From Rhodobacteraceae bacterium UBA3069 (lineage in GTDB: Bacteria; Pseudomonadota; Alphaproteobacteria; Rhodobacterales; Rhodobacteraceae), in NCBI GenBank assembly GCA_002366795.1, contig DFBX01000121.1:1-24832 (forward strand): a DNA stretch of 24,832 nt, in the 5' to 3' direction. Under the pieces are notes generated by a model. It worked only from the letters and a program-made list of their open reading frames with translations, had not been told where the DNA came from and did not search any database. The position numbers and the translations under genes were made by a program. Each line of letters begins with the position of its first letter. Position 1 is the first letter of the stretch. Below are positions 8,334-15,263 of the stretch, piece after piece.

Positions 8334-8381
8334 TCGCCCCGAAGTCTAAAGCGATTGCGGTGGTGACTTATTTGCAATTGC
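8330..8381. repeat. Three spaced GCAATYGC-type elements, possible operator array
   Basis: GCAATCGC at 8330-8337 and its exact inverse complement GCGATTGC at 8351-8358 form an 8-bp inverted repeat with a 13-nt spacer. A third, self-palindromic version GCAATTGC lies at 8374-8381. Start-to-start distances are 21 and 23 bp, close to two helical turns. The first element overlaps the alternative -35 of the polysaccharide unit, and the set lies between divergently transcribed genes. I infer a binding site array for an unidentified regulator. Confidence 0.45.
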
Positions 8382-8464
8382 GCAGGGGGAGGGCTGCGCC
8401 CGTTTTCCTTTTCCTTGTGCTGCGGGTGAACTAGGTTGCCTTTCGCAGCAAGCAGGAGGGCACG

Positions 8465-9406
8465 ATGGCCGCCGTTGTCGAAATACGCGATTTGCGGAAA
8501 ACCTACGAGGGCGGGTTTCAGGCCCTTAAAGGGGTTGATCTGACCATTGAGGAGGGCGAGATTCTGGCCCTGCTTGGCCCCAATGGCGCGGGCAAGACTA
8601 CCCTGATTTCAACCATTTGCGGGTTGGTCACGCCCACCTCGGGCAGCGTCACCGTGGGCGGTGCCGATATCGTGACAGGTTATCGCAAGGCGCGGGAACT
8701 GATCGGGCTGGTGCCGCAGGAAATCTCGCTTGAGCCGTTTGAGAAGGTGAAGGATACCGTGCGGTTGTCGCAGGGGCTTTGGGGGATGAAGCGCGACGAT
8801 GCCGCGATCGAAGACGTGCTGCGCAAGCTGTCGCTGTGGGACAAACGCGATGCCCGCACCCGCGAATTGTCTGGCGGAATGAAACGCCGTGTGATGATTG
8901 CCAAGGCGCTGATCCATAAACCGCGTGTGCTGTTTCTGGACGAACCCACGGCGGGCGTGGACGTGGAATTGCGCCGCGGCATGTGGGAGGTGGTCGAGGA
9001 ATTACGCCGCGACGGCGTCACCATCATCCTGACCACCCATTACATCGAAGAGGCAGAGGCGATTGCAGACCGGATTGGCGTGATCGACGCGGGCCAGTTG
9101 CAACTGGTCGAGGAAACCGGCGCACTGATGGCCCGAATGGGCCAAAAGGAATTGCGGATCGAATTGCATATGCCTTTGGCTGCGATCCCCGATGCGCTGT
9201 CGGATTATGACCTGGAACTGGCCGATGACGGCGAAGTGCTGATTTACCGCTATGATACCCGCGCCGAACGCACCGGCATCACCGCCTTGCTGAACGGGCT
9301 TCAATCCGAAGGGATCGTGCTGCGCGATCTGCAAACGCGCCAGTCCTCGCTTGAAGAAATTTTTGTCGGCCTTGTCGCTGACGCGCAAAAGGAGGACGCG
9401 GCATGA
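8465..9406 (+). CDS. ABC-2 exporter ATP-binding protein
   Basis: 313-aa cytoplasmic ATPase subunit of a two-gene ABC-2-type exporter, in the same broad group as E. coli YadG and the drug-resistance DrrA ATPases. Walker A GPNGAGKTT is at 38-46, Q-loop in LVPQE near 82-86, signature LSGGMKRR at 135-142, Walker B VLFLDEPT at 155-162, and the switch His192 in LTTHY. After about residue 215 comes the C-terminal extension common in this group, ending in LQTRQSSLEEIFVGLV. AGGAGGG lies 4 nt before the ATG. A 7-bp inverted pair (TGCTGCG 8418-8424, CGCAGCA 8444-8450) sits just upstream of that site. The stop overlaps the permease start as ATGA. It diverges from the polysaccharide unit, but nothing in the sequence proves it exports that polymer; substrate unknown. 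Confidence 0.93.
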   Translation: MAAVVEIRDLRKTYEGGFQALKGVDLTIEEGEILALLGPNGAGKTTLISTICGLVTPTSGSVTVGGADIVTGYRKARELIGLVPQEISLEPFEKVKDTVRLSQGLWGMKRDDAAIEDVLRKLSLWDKRDARTRELSGGMKRRVMIAKALIHKPRVLFLDEPTAGVDVELRRGMWEVVEELRRDGVTIILTTHYIEEAEAIADRIGVIDAGQLQLVEETGALMARMGQKELRIELHMPLAAIPDALSDYDLELADDGEVLIYRYDTRAERTGITALLNGLQSEGIVLRDLQTRQSSLEEIFVGLVADAQKEDAA

Positions 9407-10164
9407 ACCTGCGCGCGGTCAAGGCCATCTATATGTATGAAATGTCGCGGTTTTTCCGAACTCTGGCGCAATCCTTCATCTCTCCTGTCATTTCTACCTC
9501 GCTTTACTTTGTCGTGTTCGGCACGGCCATCGGTTCGCGCATCGACCAGGTCGAGGGGGTCAGCTATGGCGCGTTCATCGTGCCGGGGCTGATCATGCTC
9601 AGCGTCATCACGCAGGCGCTGTCCAATGCCTCTTTCGGGATCTATTTCCCGAAATTCATCGGGACCGTGTTCGAGCTGCTGTCCGCCCCGGTCAATTTCC
9701 TTGAAATCGTCGCGGGATACGTGGGGGCGGCGGCGACCAAGGCGCTGTTCATCGGGGTGGTGATACTGGGTACGGCGTCGCTGTTCGTGGATATCCATAT
9801 CCAGCACCCGCTGGCCATGGTGGCATTCCTGCTGCTGACCTGTATCAGCTTTGCGCTGTTCGGGTTCATCATCGGCATCTGGGCCAAGAATTTCGAACAG
9901 TTGCAGCTGATCCCGCTGCTTGTGGTCACGCCGCTGGTGTTTCTTGGCGGCTCTTTCTACTCGATCTCGATGCTGCCGCCGATCTGGCAGAAAATCACTC
10001 TGTTCAATCCCGTGGTCTACCTGATTTCAGGCTTCCGCTGGTCCTTTTTCGGCACGGCGGATGTGCCTATCGGGCTAAGCCTGCTGGCGATTGCCGGGTT
10101 CATGGGGCTGTGCATCGCGGCGGTGTGGTGGATTTTCCGCACTGGCTGGCGCCTGCGGTCGTGA
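9403..10164 (+). CDS. ABC-2 type exporter permease
   Basis: 253-aa inner-membrane permease with six predicted helices, partner of the ATPase encoded immediately upstream. The N-terminal cytoplasmic helix (AVKAIYMYEMSRFFRT) precedes the first membrane span, as in YadH-type permeases. The stretch LVVTPLVFLGGSFYSISMLP near residues 170-190 followed by NPVVYLISGFRW is the signature region of the ABC-2 membrane family. The ATG at 9403 overlaps the ATPase stop (ATGA), so translation is coupled and a 1:1 or 2:2 complex is expected. GGAGG is present 7-8 nt before the ATG. The gene is followed directly by a 12-bp-stem hairpin. Substrate cannot be inferred. Confidence 0.92.
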   Translation: MNLRAVKAIYMYEMSRFFRTLAQSFISPVISTSLYFVVFGTAIGSRIDQVEGVSYGAFIVPGLIMLSVITQALSNASFGIYFPKFIGTVFELLSAPVNFLEIVAGYVGAAATKALFIGVVILGTASLFVDIHIQHPLAMVAFLLLTCISFALFGFIIGIWAKNFEQLQLIPLLVVTPLVFLGGSFYSISMLPPIWQKITLFNPVVYLISGFRWSFFGTADVPIGLSLLAIAGFMGLCIAAVWWIFRTGWRLRS

Positions 10165-10168
10165 CGTT

Positions 10169-10210
10169 TTCGCCGCCACGCGGGCAAATAATGCGCGACG
10201 TGGTGGCGAA
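10169..10210 (+). terminator. Long hairpin after the ABC permease, possible terminator or attenuator
   Basis: Arms TTCGCCGCCACG (10169-10180) and CGTGGTGGCGAA (10199-10210) form a 12-bp stem in the plus-strand RNA, with a single G-U pair and an 18-nt loop, starting 5 nt after the permease stop. No U-tract follows, so it is not a textbook intrinsic terminator. It may mark a 3' end, be an mRNA-stabilising structure, or be a protein-binding inverted repeat. Confidence 0.5.
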
Positions 10211-10261
10211 TGCAGCCCGACTGCCTTGTTTGCGGCGGGGTGCGGGGCTACATCGGCCCCT

Positions 10262-11056
10262 ATGAAACGCTATGTTCCTTTCCTGAAATCCAACCCGACC
10301 GTATCCGTCGTGCGCTTGCAGGGCGCGATCGGCGCGGGTCCGCGCGCGCCCCTGTCGGACGAGGCGCTGCGCCCCGTGCTGGAACGCGCCTTCAAGCGCA
10401 AGCCGGCAGCGGTGGCGCTGGTCATCAATTCCCCCGGTGGCAGCCCGGTGCAATCGGCACTGATCGGCGCGCGCATCCGGCGGTTGGCGCAGGAAAAGAA
10501 CATCCCCGTCCACGCTTTCGTCGAAGATGTTGCCGCATCGGGCGGGTATTGGCTGGCTTGCGCCGCCGATGACATCTGGGCCGATTACGGGTCTATCATT
10601 GGCTCTATCGGGGTGATCTCGGCCGGGTTCGGCGCGCATATCTTCCTGGCGCGCCAAGGGCTGGAGCGGCGCGTCTATACGGCGGGTGAAAGCAAATCCA
10701 TGCTTGACCCGTTCCGCCCCGAACAGCCCGAAGACGTGGAACGACTGAAAACCATCCTTGAAGACATGCATGTCGGGTTCAAGGATTGGGTTCAGACCCG
10801 TCGCGGCAAGAAATTGACGACGGATGAAAACCTGTTCGACGGGCGTGTCTGGCTGGGCCAGAAGGCGACCGGGCTGGGCCTGATCGACGGGCTGGCCCAT
10901 ATCGAAGACAAGATGAAAGAGCTGTACGGCGAGAAGGTGAAATTTCGGCATTTCGGGCGCAAACGCTCGCTGTTCTCGCGGTTTGGGGCCAACATGGCGC
11001 AGGATGCGCTGGCCGGCATAGAAGAGCGCGCCGCCTATGCGCGCTTCGGACTCTGA
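10262..11056 (+). CDS. S49 family (SppA-like) serine peptidase
   Basis: 264-aa single-domain member of the S49 peptidase family, relatives of which degrade signal peptides or other membrane-associated peptides. INSPGGS (55-61) forms the oxyanion/substrate strand, VAASGGYWLACAADDI holds the nucleophile Ser93, and SKSMLDPF supplies Lys145, the expected partner of the Ser-Lys dyad (compare S147/K199 in B. subtilis SppA). No N-terminal signal or membrane anchor is visible, unlike typical SppA, so location is uncertain. The open frame extends up to 10091 inside the permease gene, but those codons are shadow sequence; the homologous part starts at the ATG at 10262. No Shine-Dalgarno is visible there. 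Instead a GGGGC/GCCCC hairpin (10244-10260) abuts the start codon. Catalytic motifs make the family assignment secure. Confidence 0.9.
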   Translation: MKRYVPFLKSNPTVSVVRLQGAIGAGPRAPLSDEALRPVLERAFKRKPAAVALVINSPGGSPVQSALIGARIRRLAQEKNIPVHAFVEDVAASGGYWLACAADDIWADYGSIIGSIGVISAGFGAHIFLARQGLERRVYTAGESKSMLDPFRPEQPEDVERLKTILEDMHVGFKDWVQTRRGKKLTTDENLFDGRVWLGQKATGLGLIDGLAHIEDKMKELYGEKVKFRHFGRKRSLFSRFGANMAQDALAGIEERAAYARFGL

Positions 11057-11059
11057 TCC

Positions 11060-11230
11060 ATGCTGATCAAGGCGGTGCTCTTTTTCCTGCTGTTCATGGG
11101 CGTCATGTCCATGTTCGGCAAATGGAAATTCCCCGGACAGAAACGGCTGGAAAAGGCGCGGTGCCCGCGCTGCGAACGGTTGCGGATCGGCAAGGGGCCA
11201 TGCCCCTGCAAGACCGTCAAGAAAGGGTGA
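11060..11230 (+). CDS. Small membrane protein with a C-terminal Cys cluster
   Basis: 56-aa ORF beginning 3 nt after the peptidase stop and ending 4 nt before the antiporter start. Residues 1-19 are a hydrophobic segment (LIKAVLFFLLFMGVMSMFG). The rest is basic and carries CPRC at 35-38 and CPC at 48-50, a CxxC-x9-CxC arrangement that looks like a small zinc ribbon or knuckle. Its tight placement in the operon, the membrane segment followed by clustered Cys, and the basic tail argue for a real gene. Four Cys residues in 16 positions would be unlikely by chance. No function is recognised; it could bind metal or assist the neighbouring peptidase or antiporter. There is no strong Shine-Dalgarno, but coupling to the upstream stop is plausible. 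Confidence 0.7.
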   Translation: MLIKAVLFFLLFMGVMSMFGKWKFPGQKRLEKARCPRCERLRIGKGPCPCKTVKKG

Positions 11231-11234
11231 CTGA

Positions 11235-12185
11235 ATGGTTTGGCTGATGGCCGCGCTGGGCCTTGGTATCCTGCTGCTGGCAGGCGATGCGCTGGTGAAG
11301 GGCGCGGTAAACCTGTCGCTACGGGTGGGTATTCCCGCGCTGATCGTGTCGCTGACCATCGTGGCCTTCGGCACCTCCGCCCCTGAGCTGCTTATTTCCA
11401 TCAAGGCGGGGCTGGATGATTTACCAGGCATCGCGCTGGGCAATGTGGTCGGGTCGAACACGGCCAATGTGCTGCTGGTGCTGGGCATTCCTGCGCTGCT
11501 GGCGGTGATGCACACATCAGAATGCGAGACGCGCAAAAGCTATCTTCAGATGATCGCGGGTACCTTTCTGTTCATCGCGCTGGCCTTTACCGGCGAATTC
11601 AACTGGATCAAGGGCCTGGTCCTGCTGGCCGCTCTGGCGCTGATACTGGGGGACAACCTGCGCGATGCGCTGTCCCACCGCCGCGCCGCCAATGACGCCG
11701 AGGACGCGCTGGAAGACCTGGAAGGCGCGGACCCCGACATGCCCTGGTGGAAGATCGGGGTTTTCCTGGCCCTCGGGCTGGTTGGTCTGCCGCTGGGTGC
11801 TGACATCCTTGTGGACAGCGCCACCGAGATCGCGCAGCGGTTCGGCGTGTCCGACACGGTGATCGGGCTGACGTTCGTGGCCATCGGCACCTCTCTGCCG
11901 GAACTGGCGACAACGGTTATGGCGGCGCTGCGCCGTCAGGCGGACGTGGCGCTGGGCAATGTAATTGGGTCCAACCTGTTCAACCTGTTGGCCATCATCG
12001 GCATCGCGTCCCTTGTTGCGCCGATCCCGGTCGATCCGGAATTCCTGCACTTTGATTTGTGGGTGATGCTGGGTGCGTCGCTGATCCTTGCGCCCTTCGT
12101 CTTTTGGGGGCGCGACCTGAATCGCACCTGGGGTGTGATCCTTTCGGTGCTTTACATCGTATATATCGTGATAGTCCTAGTTTAA
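11235..12185 (+). CDS. Calcium/sodium antiporter (CaCA family, YrbG-like)
   Basis: 316-aa inner-membrane cation exchanger with two inverted halves of about five helices each. The family's alpha repeats are both visible: VAFGTSAPELLIS with GTSAPE at 46-51 and GNVVGSN at 69-75, then VAIGTSLPELATT with GTSLPE at 218-223 and GNVIGSN at 241-247. The paired acidic residues Glu51 and Glu223 are the expected ion ligands. The two halves are separated by an acidic cytoplasmic loop around 145-170 (DAEDALEDLEGADPD). It begins 4 nt after the stop of the 56-aa gene. The next gene starts 11 nt after its stop, so it sits in a compact run with the peptidase and SDR. Ion specificity (Ca2+, other divalent cation, or K+) is not determinable from these motifs. 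Confidence 0.93.
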   Translation: MVWLMAALGLGILLLAGDALVKGAVNLSLRVGIPALIVSLTIVAFGTSAPELLISIKAGLDDLPGIALGNVVGSNTANVLLVLGIPALLAVMHTSECETRKSYLQMIAGTFLFIALAFTGEFNWIKGLVLLAALALILGDNLRDALSHRRAANDAEDALEDLEGADPDMPWWKIGVFLALGLVGLPLGADILVDSATEIAQRFGVSDTVIGLTFVAIGTSLPELATTVMAALRRQADVALGNVIGSNLFNLLAIIGIASLVAPIPVDPEFLHFDLWVMLGASLILAPFVFWGRDLNRTWGVILSVLYIVYIVIVLV

Positions 12186-12196
12186 GGAGAAGCGCG

Positions 12197-12976
12197 ATGA
12201 GCAAGGTATTGGTAACAGGCGGCGCAAAGCGTCTGGGACGCGCGATGGCGCTGTATCTGGCGCAGCGCGGCTATGACGTGGCAGTGCATTATGCAGGCTC
12301 TGCCGATGCGGCCGAAGAAACCGCCGGTTCGATCCGCGCAATGGGCCGGACCGCAGTCACCTTGCAAGCCGACCTGCTGGACGGCGCGCAGACCGAATGC
12401 CTGATCGACCGCGCGACCGATGCATTGGGCGGGCCGCTGATGCTGCTGATCAACAACGCCTCGATCTTTGAACATGACCGGCTGGACAGCGCGACGCGCA
12501 CCAGCTGGGACCGGCATTTCGACAGCAACCTGCGCGCGCCTTTCGTGCTGATGCAAGGATTTGCCGCGCAGGCCCCCAAAGCGGTGTCCGACCCCGAGGG
12601 CGAACCGGTGGCGCAAGCCATGGTTTTGAACATGATCGATCAGCGGGTGCGCAAGCTGACGCCGGAATTCATGACCTACACGCTGGCAAAATCCGCGCTG
12701 TGGACGCTGACCCAGACCGCGGCGCAGGCGCTGGCGCCAGATATCCGCGTGAATGCCATCGGCCCCGGCCCGACCCTGAAAGGTGCCCGCCAGTCAGAGC
12801 AGCATTTCCAGAACCAACGCCAGGCGACTGTGCTGAAACGCGGCGCAGGAGAGGCGGACATTTGCGCCGCGCTTGGCTATTTCCTCGATTCTCCGGCCAT
12901 CACGGGGCAATTGCTTTGCGTTGATGGCGGGCAGCATCTGGGATGGCAAACGCCCGATATACTGGGCGTCGAATAG
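12197..12976 (+). CDS. Pteridine-reductase-like SDR oxidoreductase
   Basis: 259-aa classical short-chain dehydrogenase. AAGGAGA lies 6 nt before the ATG at 12197, so the long in-frame upstream extension inside the antiporter gene is rejected. TGGAKRLG (7-14) matches the TGxxxRxG-type loop of pteridine reductases, NNAS is at 86-89, and NMIDQR places Asp148 where most SDRs have Ser. Asp148, Tyr161 and Lys165 keep the 13- and 4-residue spacing of Asp181, Tyr194 and Lys198 in Leishmania PTR1. VNAIGPGPTL also follows the PTR1 pattern. It therefore probably reduces a dihydropterin or dihydrofolate, like FolM/PTR1. This is inferred from residues I recall, not from an alignment. A different ketone substrate remains possible. 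Confidence 0.85.
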   Translation: MSKVLVTGGAKRLGRAMALYLAQRGYDVAVHYAGSADAAEETAGSIRAMGRTAVTLQADLLDGAQTECLIDRATDALGGPLMLLINNASIFEHDRLDSATRTSWDRHFDSNLRAPFVLMQGFAAQAPKAVSDPEGEPVAQAMVLNMIDQRVRKLTPEFMTYTLAKSALWTLTQTAAQALAPDIRVNAIGPGPTLKGARQSEQHFQNQRQATVLKRGAGEADICAALGYFLDSPAITGQLLCVDGGQHLGWQTPDILGVE

Positions 12977-13115
12977 GCCGGCAAGCGGTCATTCCAGGTT
13001 GACCTTGCGACAAGTTTTGCACCGCTCTCAAAATCGTTACAAAACGGTTACTGAATCTTTAATGTTTTCAATGATTTGCAATGGTCAAAAAAATAATCCC
13101 ATTAAAAACAAGGGC

Positions 13116-13131
13116 TTGTGTGGCCGCACAA
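13116..13131. promoter_or_regulatory. 16-bp near-palindrome
   Basis: TTGTGTGGCCGCACAA reads the same on both strands except for one T/G mismatch pair. It lies in the A/T-rich gap about 160 bp before uvrC, a plausible operator for a dimeric regulator. No regulator is assigned. Confidence 0.35.
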
Positions 13132-13202
13132 ACATTAGGCAAATCAGAGAACTGCCCAGAAAGTAAGGGTTTTCTCCGAGGGTCCAGAATGTACCACCAG
13201 AC

Positions 13203-13211
13203 TTATCCACA
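13203..13211 (+). promoter_or_regulatory. Perfect consensus DnaA box
   Basis: TTATCCACA, the exact high-affinity DnaA 9-mer, about 80 bp before the chosen uvrC start and close to an A/T-rich block. Only one copy is seen in this gap, so it looks more like a DnaA-titration or regulatory site than an origin. Confidence 0.45.
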
Positions 13212-13289
13212 GGATTGGTGGATGCCTTAGCCCTTGCGCCAACCGGCATGACATTGCAGCCGAAGCCCAAGAATCATATCTGGATGAAC

Positions 13290-15173
13290 ATGGTATCGCA
13301 TCCCACAGACCCGCCGGCCGATTCGCCCGAATCGCTGACCGGCCACAAGCTGATCCAGAGCTATCTCAAGACGCTCGACAGCAGCCCCGGCGTCTACCGG
13401 ATGCTGGATGCGCAGGCGCGCGTGCTTTACGTCGGCAAGGCGCGGAACCTGCGTGCGCGGGTGTCGAATTACGCGCGCCCCTCGGGGCATTCGGGGCGGA
13501 TTGCCCGGATGATCCGCGAGACCGCCTCGATGATGTTCCTGACCACCCGGACAGAAACCGAGGCGCTGCTGCTTGAACAGAACCTTATCAAGCAGCTGAA
13601 GCCGAAATTCAACGTGCTGCTGCGCGACGACAAGTCGTTTCCGAATATCCTTGTGGCCGATCATCCCTATCCGATGATCAAGAAACATCGGGGCGCGAAA
13701 AAGGAAAAAGGCAGCTATTACGGCCCCTTCGCCAGTGCGGGGGCGGTGAACCGGACGCTCAGCCAGCTTCAGCGCGTGTTCTTGCTGCGCAACTGTGCGG
13801 ATTCGCAGTTCGACACGCGCACGCGGCCTTGCCTGCAATACCAGATTCGGCGCTGTTCCGGCCCCTGCGTGGGCAAGATTTCAGCCGAGGAATACGCAAG
13901 TACCGTGCGCGATGCCGAACGGTTCCTGTCCGGCCGCTCGACCGAGGTGCAGGCCAAGCTGGCCGAGGATATGCAAGCGGCCAGCGATGCGATGGAATTC
14001 GAACGCGCCGCCGCCCTGCGCGACCGTATCCGCGCGCTGACCCAGGTGCAGACCGCCCAGGGCATCAACCCGCGCGGCGTGGAAGAGGCCGACATCATCG
14101 CCCTGCATATGGAAGGCGGTCAGGCCTGCGTTCAGGTCTTCTTCATCCGCTCGGGCCAGAACTGGGGCAACCGCGATTTCTACCCCCGCGTGGGCGTCGA
14201 TTTCGACGCGCCCGAGGTGCTGGAGGCCTTCATCGGCCAGTTCTACGACACCAAGGAACCCGCGCGGCTTTTGCTGCTGTCCCACCCGATCGAAAACACG
14301 GACCTGATGGAGGAAGCATTGGCCCAGAAACTGGGCCGCAAGGTGGAAATCGCCGTGCCCCTGCGTGGTGAAAAGGCAGAACTGGTCGAAGGGGCCGCGC
14401 GCAACGCCCGCGAAAGCCTTGCCCGGAAGATGGCCGAAACCGCGACGCAGGCGAAACTGTTGGCCGGTGTGGCCGAAGCCTTTGATCTGGATGCACCCCC
14501 CCAGCGGATCGAGGTGTACGATAACTCGCATATCCAAGGTGCCCATGCGGTCGGCGCGATGATCGTGGCCGGCCCCGATGGCATGATGAAAGGCCAGTAT
14601 CGCAAGTTCAATATCAAGGGCGACGACCTGACCCCCGGCGACGATTTCGGCATGATGAAAGAGGTGCTGAACCGCCGCTTCAAACGCCTGCTGAAGGAAG
14701 ACCCCGACCGTAGCAAGGGCATGTGGCCCGACCTGCTGTTGATCGACGGCGGCGCGGGGCAGGTTTCGGCCGTGGCGGAAATCATGGCCGATCATGGTGT
14801 GCAGGATATTCCCATGGTCGGCGTCGCCAAGGGCGTGGACCGCGACCACGGCAAAGAGGAATTCCACCGCACCGGCAAACGCCCCATGGCCCTGCGCATG
14901 AACGATCCGGTGCTGTATTTCATCCAGCGCCTGCGGGACGAGGCGCACCGCTTTGCCATTGGCACCCACCGCGCCAAACGCGCCAAGGCCACCACGGCAA
15001 CCCCGCTGGACGAGGTGCCGGGCGTGGGCGCGACCCGCAAGCGCGCCCTGCTGGCCCATTTCGGCAGCGCCAAGGCGGTTTCCCGCGCGGCCCTGCCGGA
15101 TTTGAAAGCGGTCGAAGGCATCTCGGATGCCATGGCCGAAACCATCTATGCGTTTTTCCATGAAAAGGGCTGA
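13290..15173 (+). CDS. uvrC: UvrABC excinuclease subunit C
   Basis: Nuclease subunit of nucleotide excision repair; it cuts 3' and then 5' of the lesion after UvrA/UvrB loading. With the ATG at 13290 the protein is 627 aa, normal for alphaproteobacteria. The N-terminal GIY-YIG domain (about 30-110) shows SSPGVYRM, YVGKARNL and TETEALLLEQNLIK with catalytic Glu91. A UVR (UvrB-contact) motif lies near 220-255, with the EFERAAALRDRIR pattern. The RNase H-like second nuclease domain spans about 400-545 and starts at DNSHIQGAHAVGAM. Two helix-hairpin-helix motifs end the protein (VPGVGATRKRALL, VEGIS). The start is ambiguous: the frame is open from 13215, and ATGs occur at 13248, 13284 and 13290. 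The last has GGA 6 nt before it. Confidence 0.95.
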   Translation: MVSHPTDPPADSPESLTGHKLIQSYLKTLDSSPGVYRMLDAQARVLYVGKARNLRARVSNYARPSGHSGRIARMIRETASMMFLTTRTETEALLLEQNLIKQLKPKFNVLLRDDKSFPNILVADHPYPMIKKHRGAKKEKGSYYGPFASAGAVNRTLSQLQRVFLLRNCADSQFDTRTRPCLQYQIRRCSGPCVGKISAEEYASTVRDAERFLSGRSTEVQAKLAEDMQAASDAMEFERAAALRDRIRALTQVQTAQGINPRGVEEADIIALHMEGGQACVQVFFIRSGQNWGNRDFYPRVGVDFDAPEVLEAFIGQFYDTKEPARLLLLSHPIENTDLMEEALAQKLGRKVEIAVPLRGEKAELVEGAARNARESLARKMAETATQAKLLAGVAEAFDLDAPPQRIEVYDNSHIQGAHAVGAMIVAGPDGMMKGQYRKFNIKGDDLTPGDDFGMMKEVLNRRFKRLLKEDPDRSKGMWPDLLLIDGGAGQVSAVAEIMADHGVQDIPMVGVAKGVDRDHGKEEFHRTGKRPMALRMNDPVLYFIQRLRDEAHRFAIGTHRAKRAKATTATPLDEVPGVGATRKRALLAHFGSAKAVSRAALPDLKAVEGISDAMAETIYAFFHEKG

Positions 15174-15263
15174 GCGCAGGAACGCAGCCGCGCCGCCCAT
15201 GCGTTCAACTCAGACCAAAGCGCTATCTTCCCCCCGCTGCCCGGACAGGATAGGAATACCCCG

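Larger units (their letters stand above)
12977..13289. other. Long intergenic region before uvrC
   Basis: 313 bp without a supportable gene. It contains the direct pair GTTAC-N6-GTTAC (13036-13051 region), an A/T-rich block at about 13055-13112, the near-palindrome at 13116-13131 and the DnaA box at 13203-13211, listed separately. No terminator with a T-tract was found for the SDR gene. The promoter of uvrC presumably lies here. Confidence 0.5.

Noticed and set aside
8465..10164. ABC exporter as the capsule exporter of the neighbouring locus
   Set aside because: It belongs to the YadGH/Drr-like group by motifs, is divergently transcribed, and a Wzx flippase already covers export of repeat units; left as substrate unknown.
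10100..11536. 478-aa minus-strand open frame across the peptidase and antiporter genes
   Set aside because: It covers three real plus-strand genes and reads as Arg/Pro/Ala-rich shadow peptide without motifs.
13085..13270. 61-aa minus-strand frame before uvrC
   Set aside because: No ribosome-binding site or motif, and it spans the palindrome and DnaA box; better explained as regulatory DNA.
12977..13289. Replication origin
   Set aside because: Only one DnaA box was found and no cluster or neighbouring origin-marker genes (dnaA, parAB, hemE) are in the window.
13881..15200. 439-aa minus-strand frame over uvrC
   Set aside because: Antisense of conserved UvrC domains; no signature of its own.
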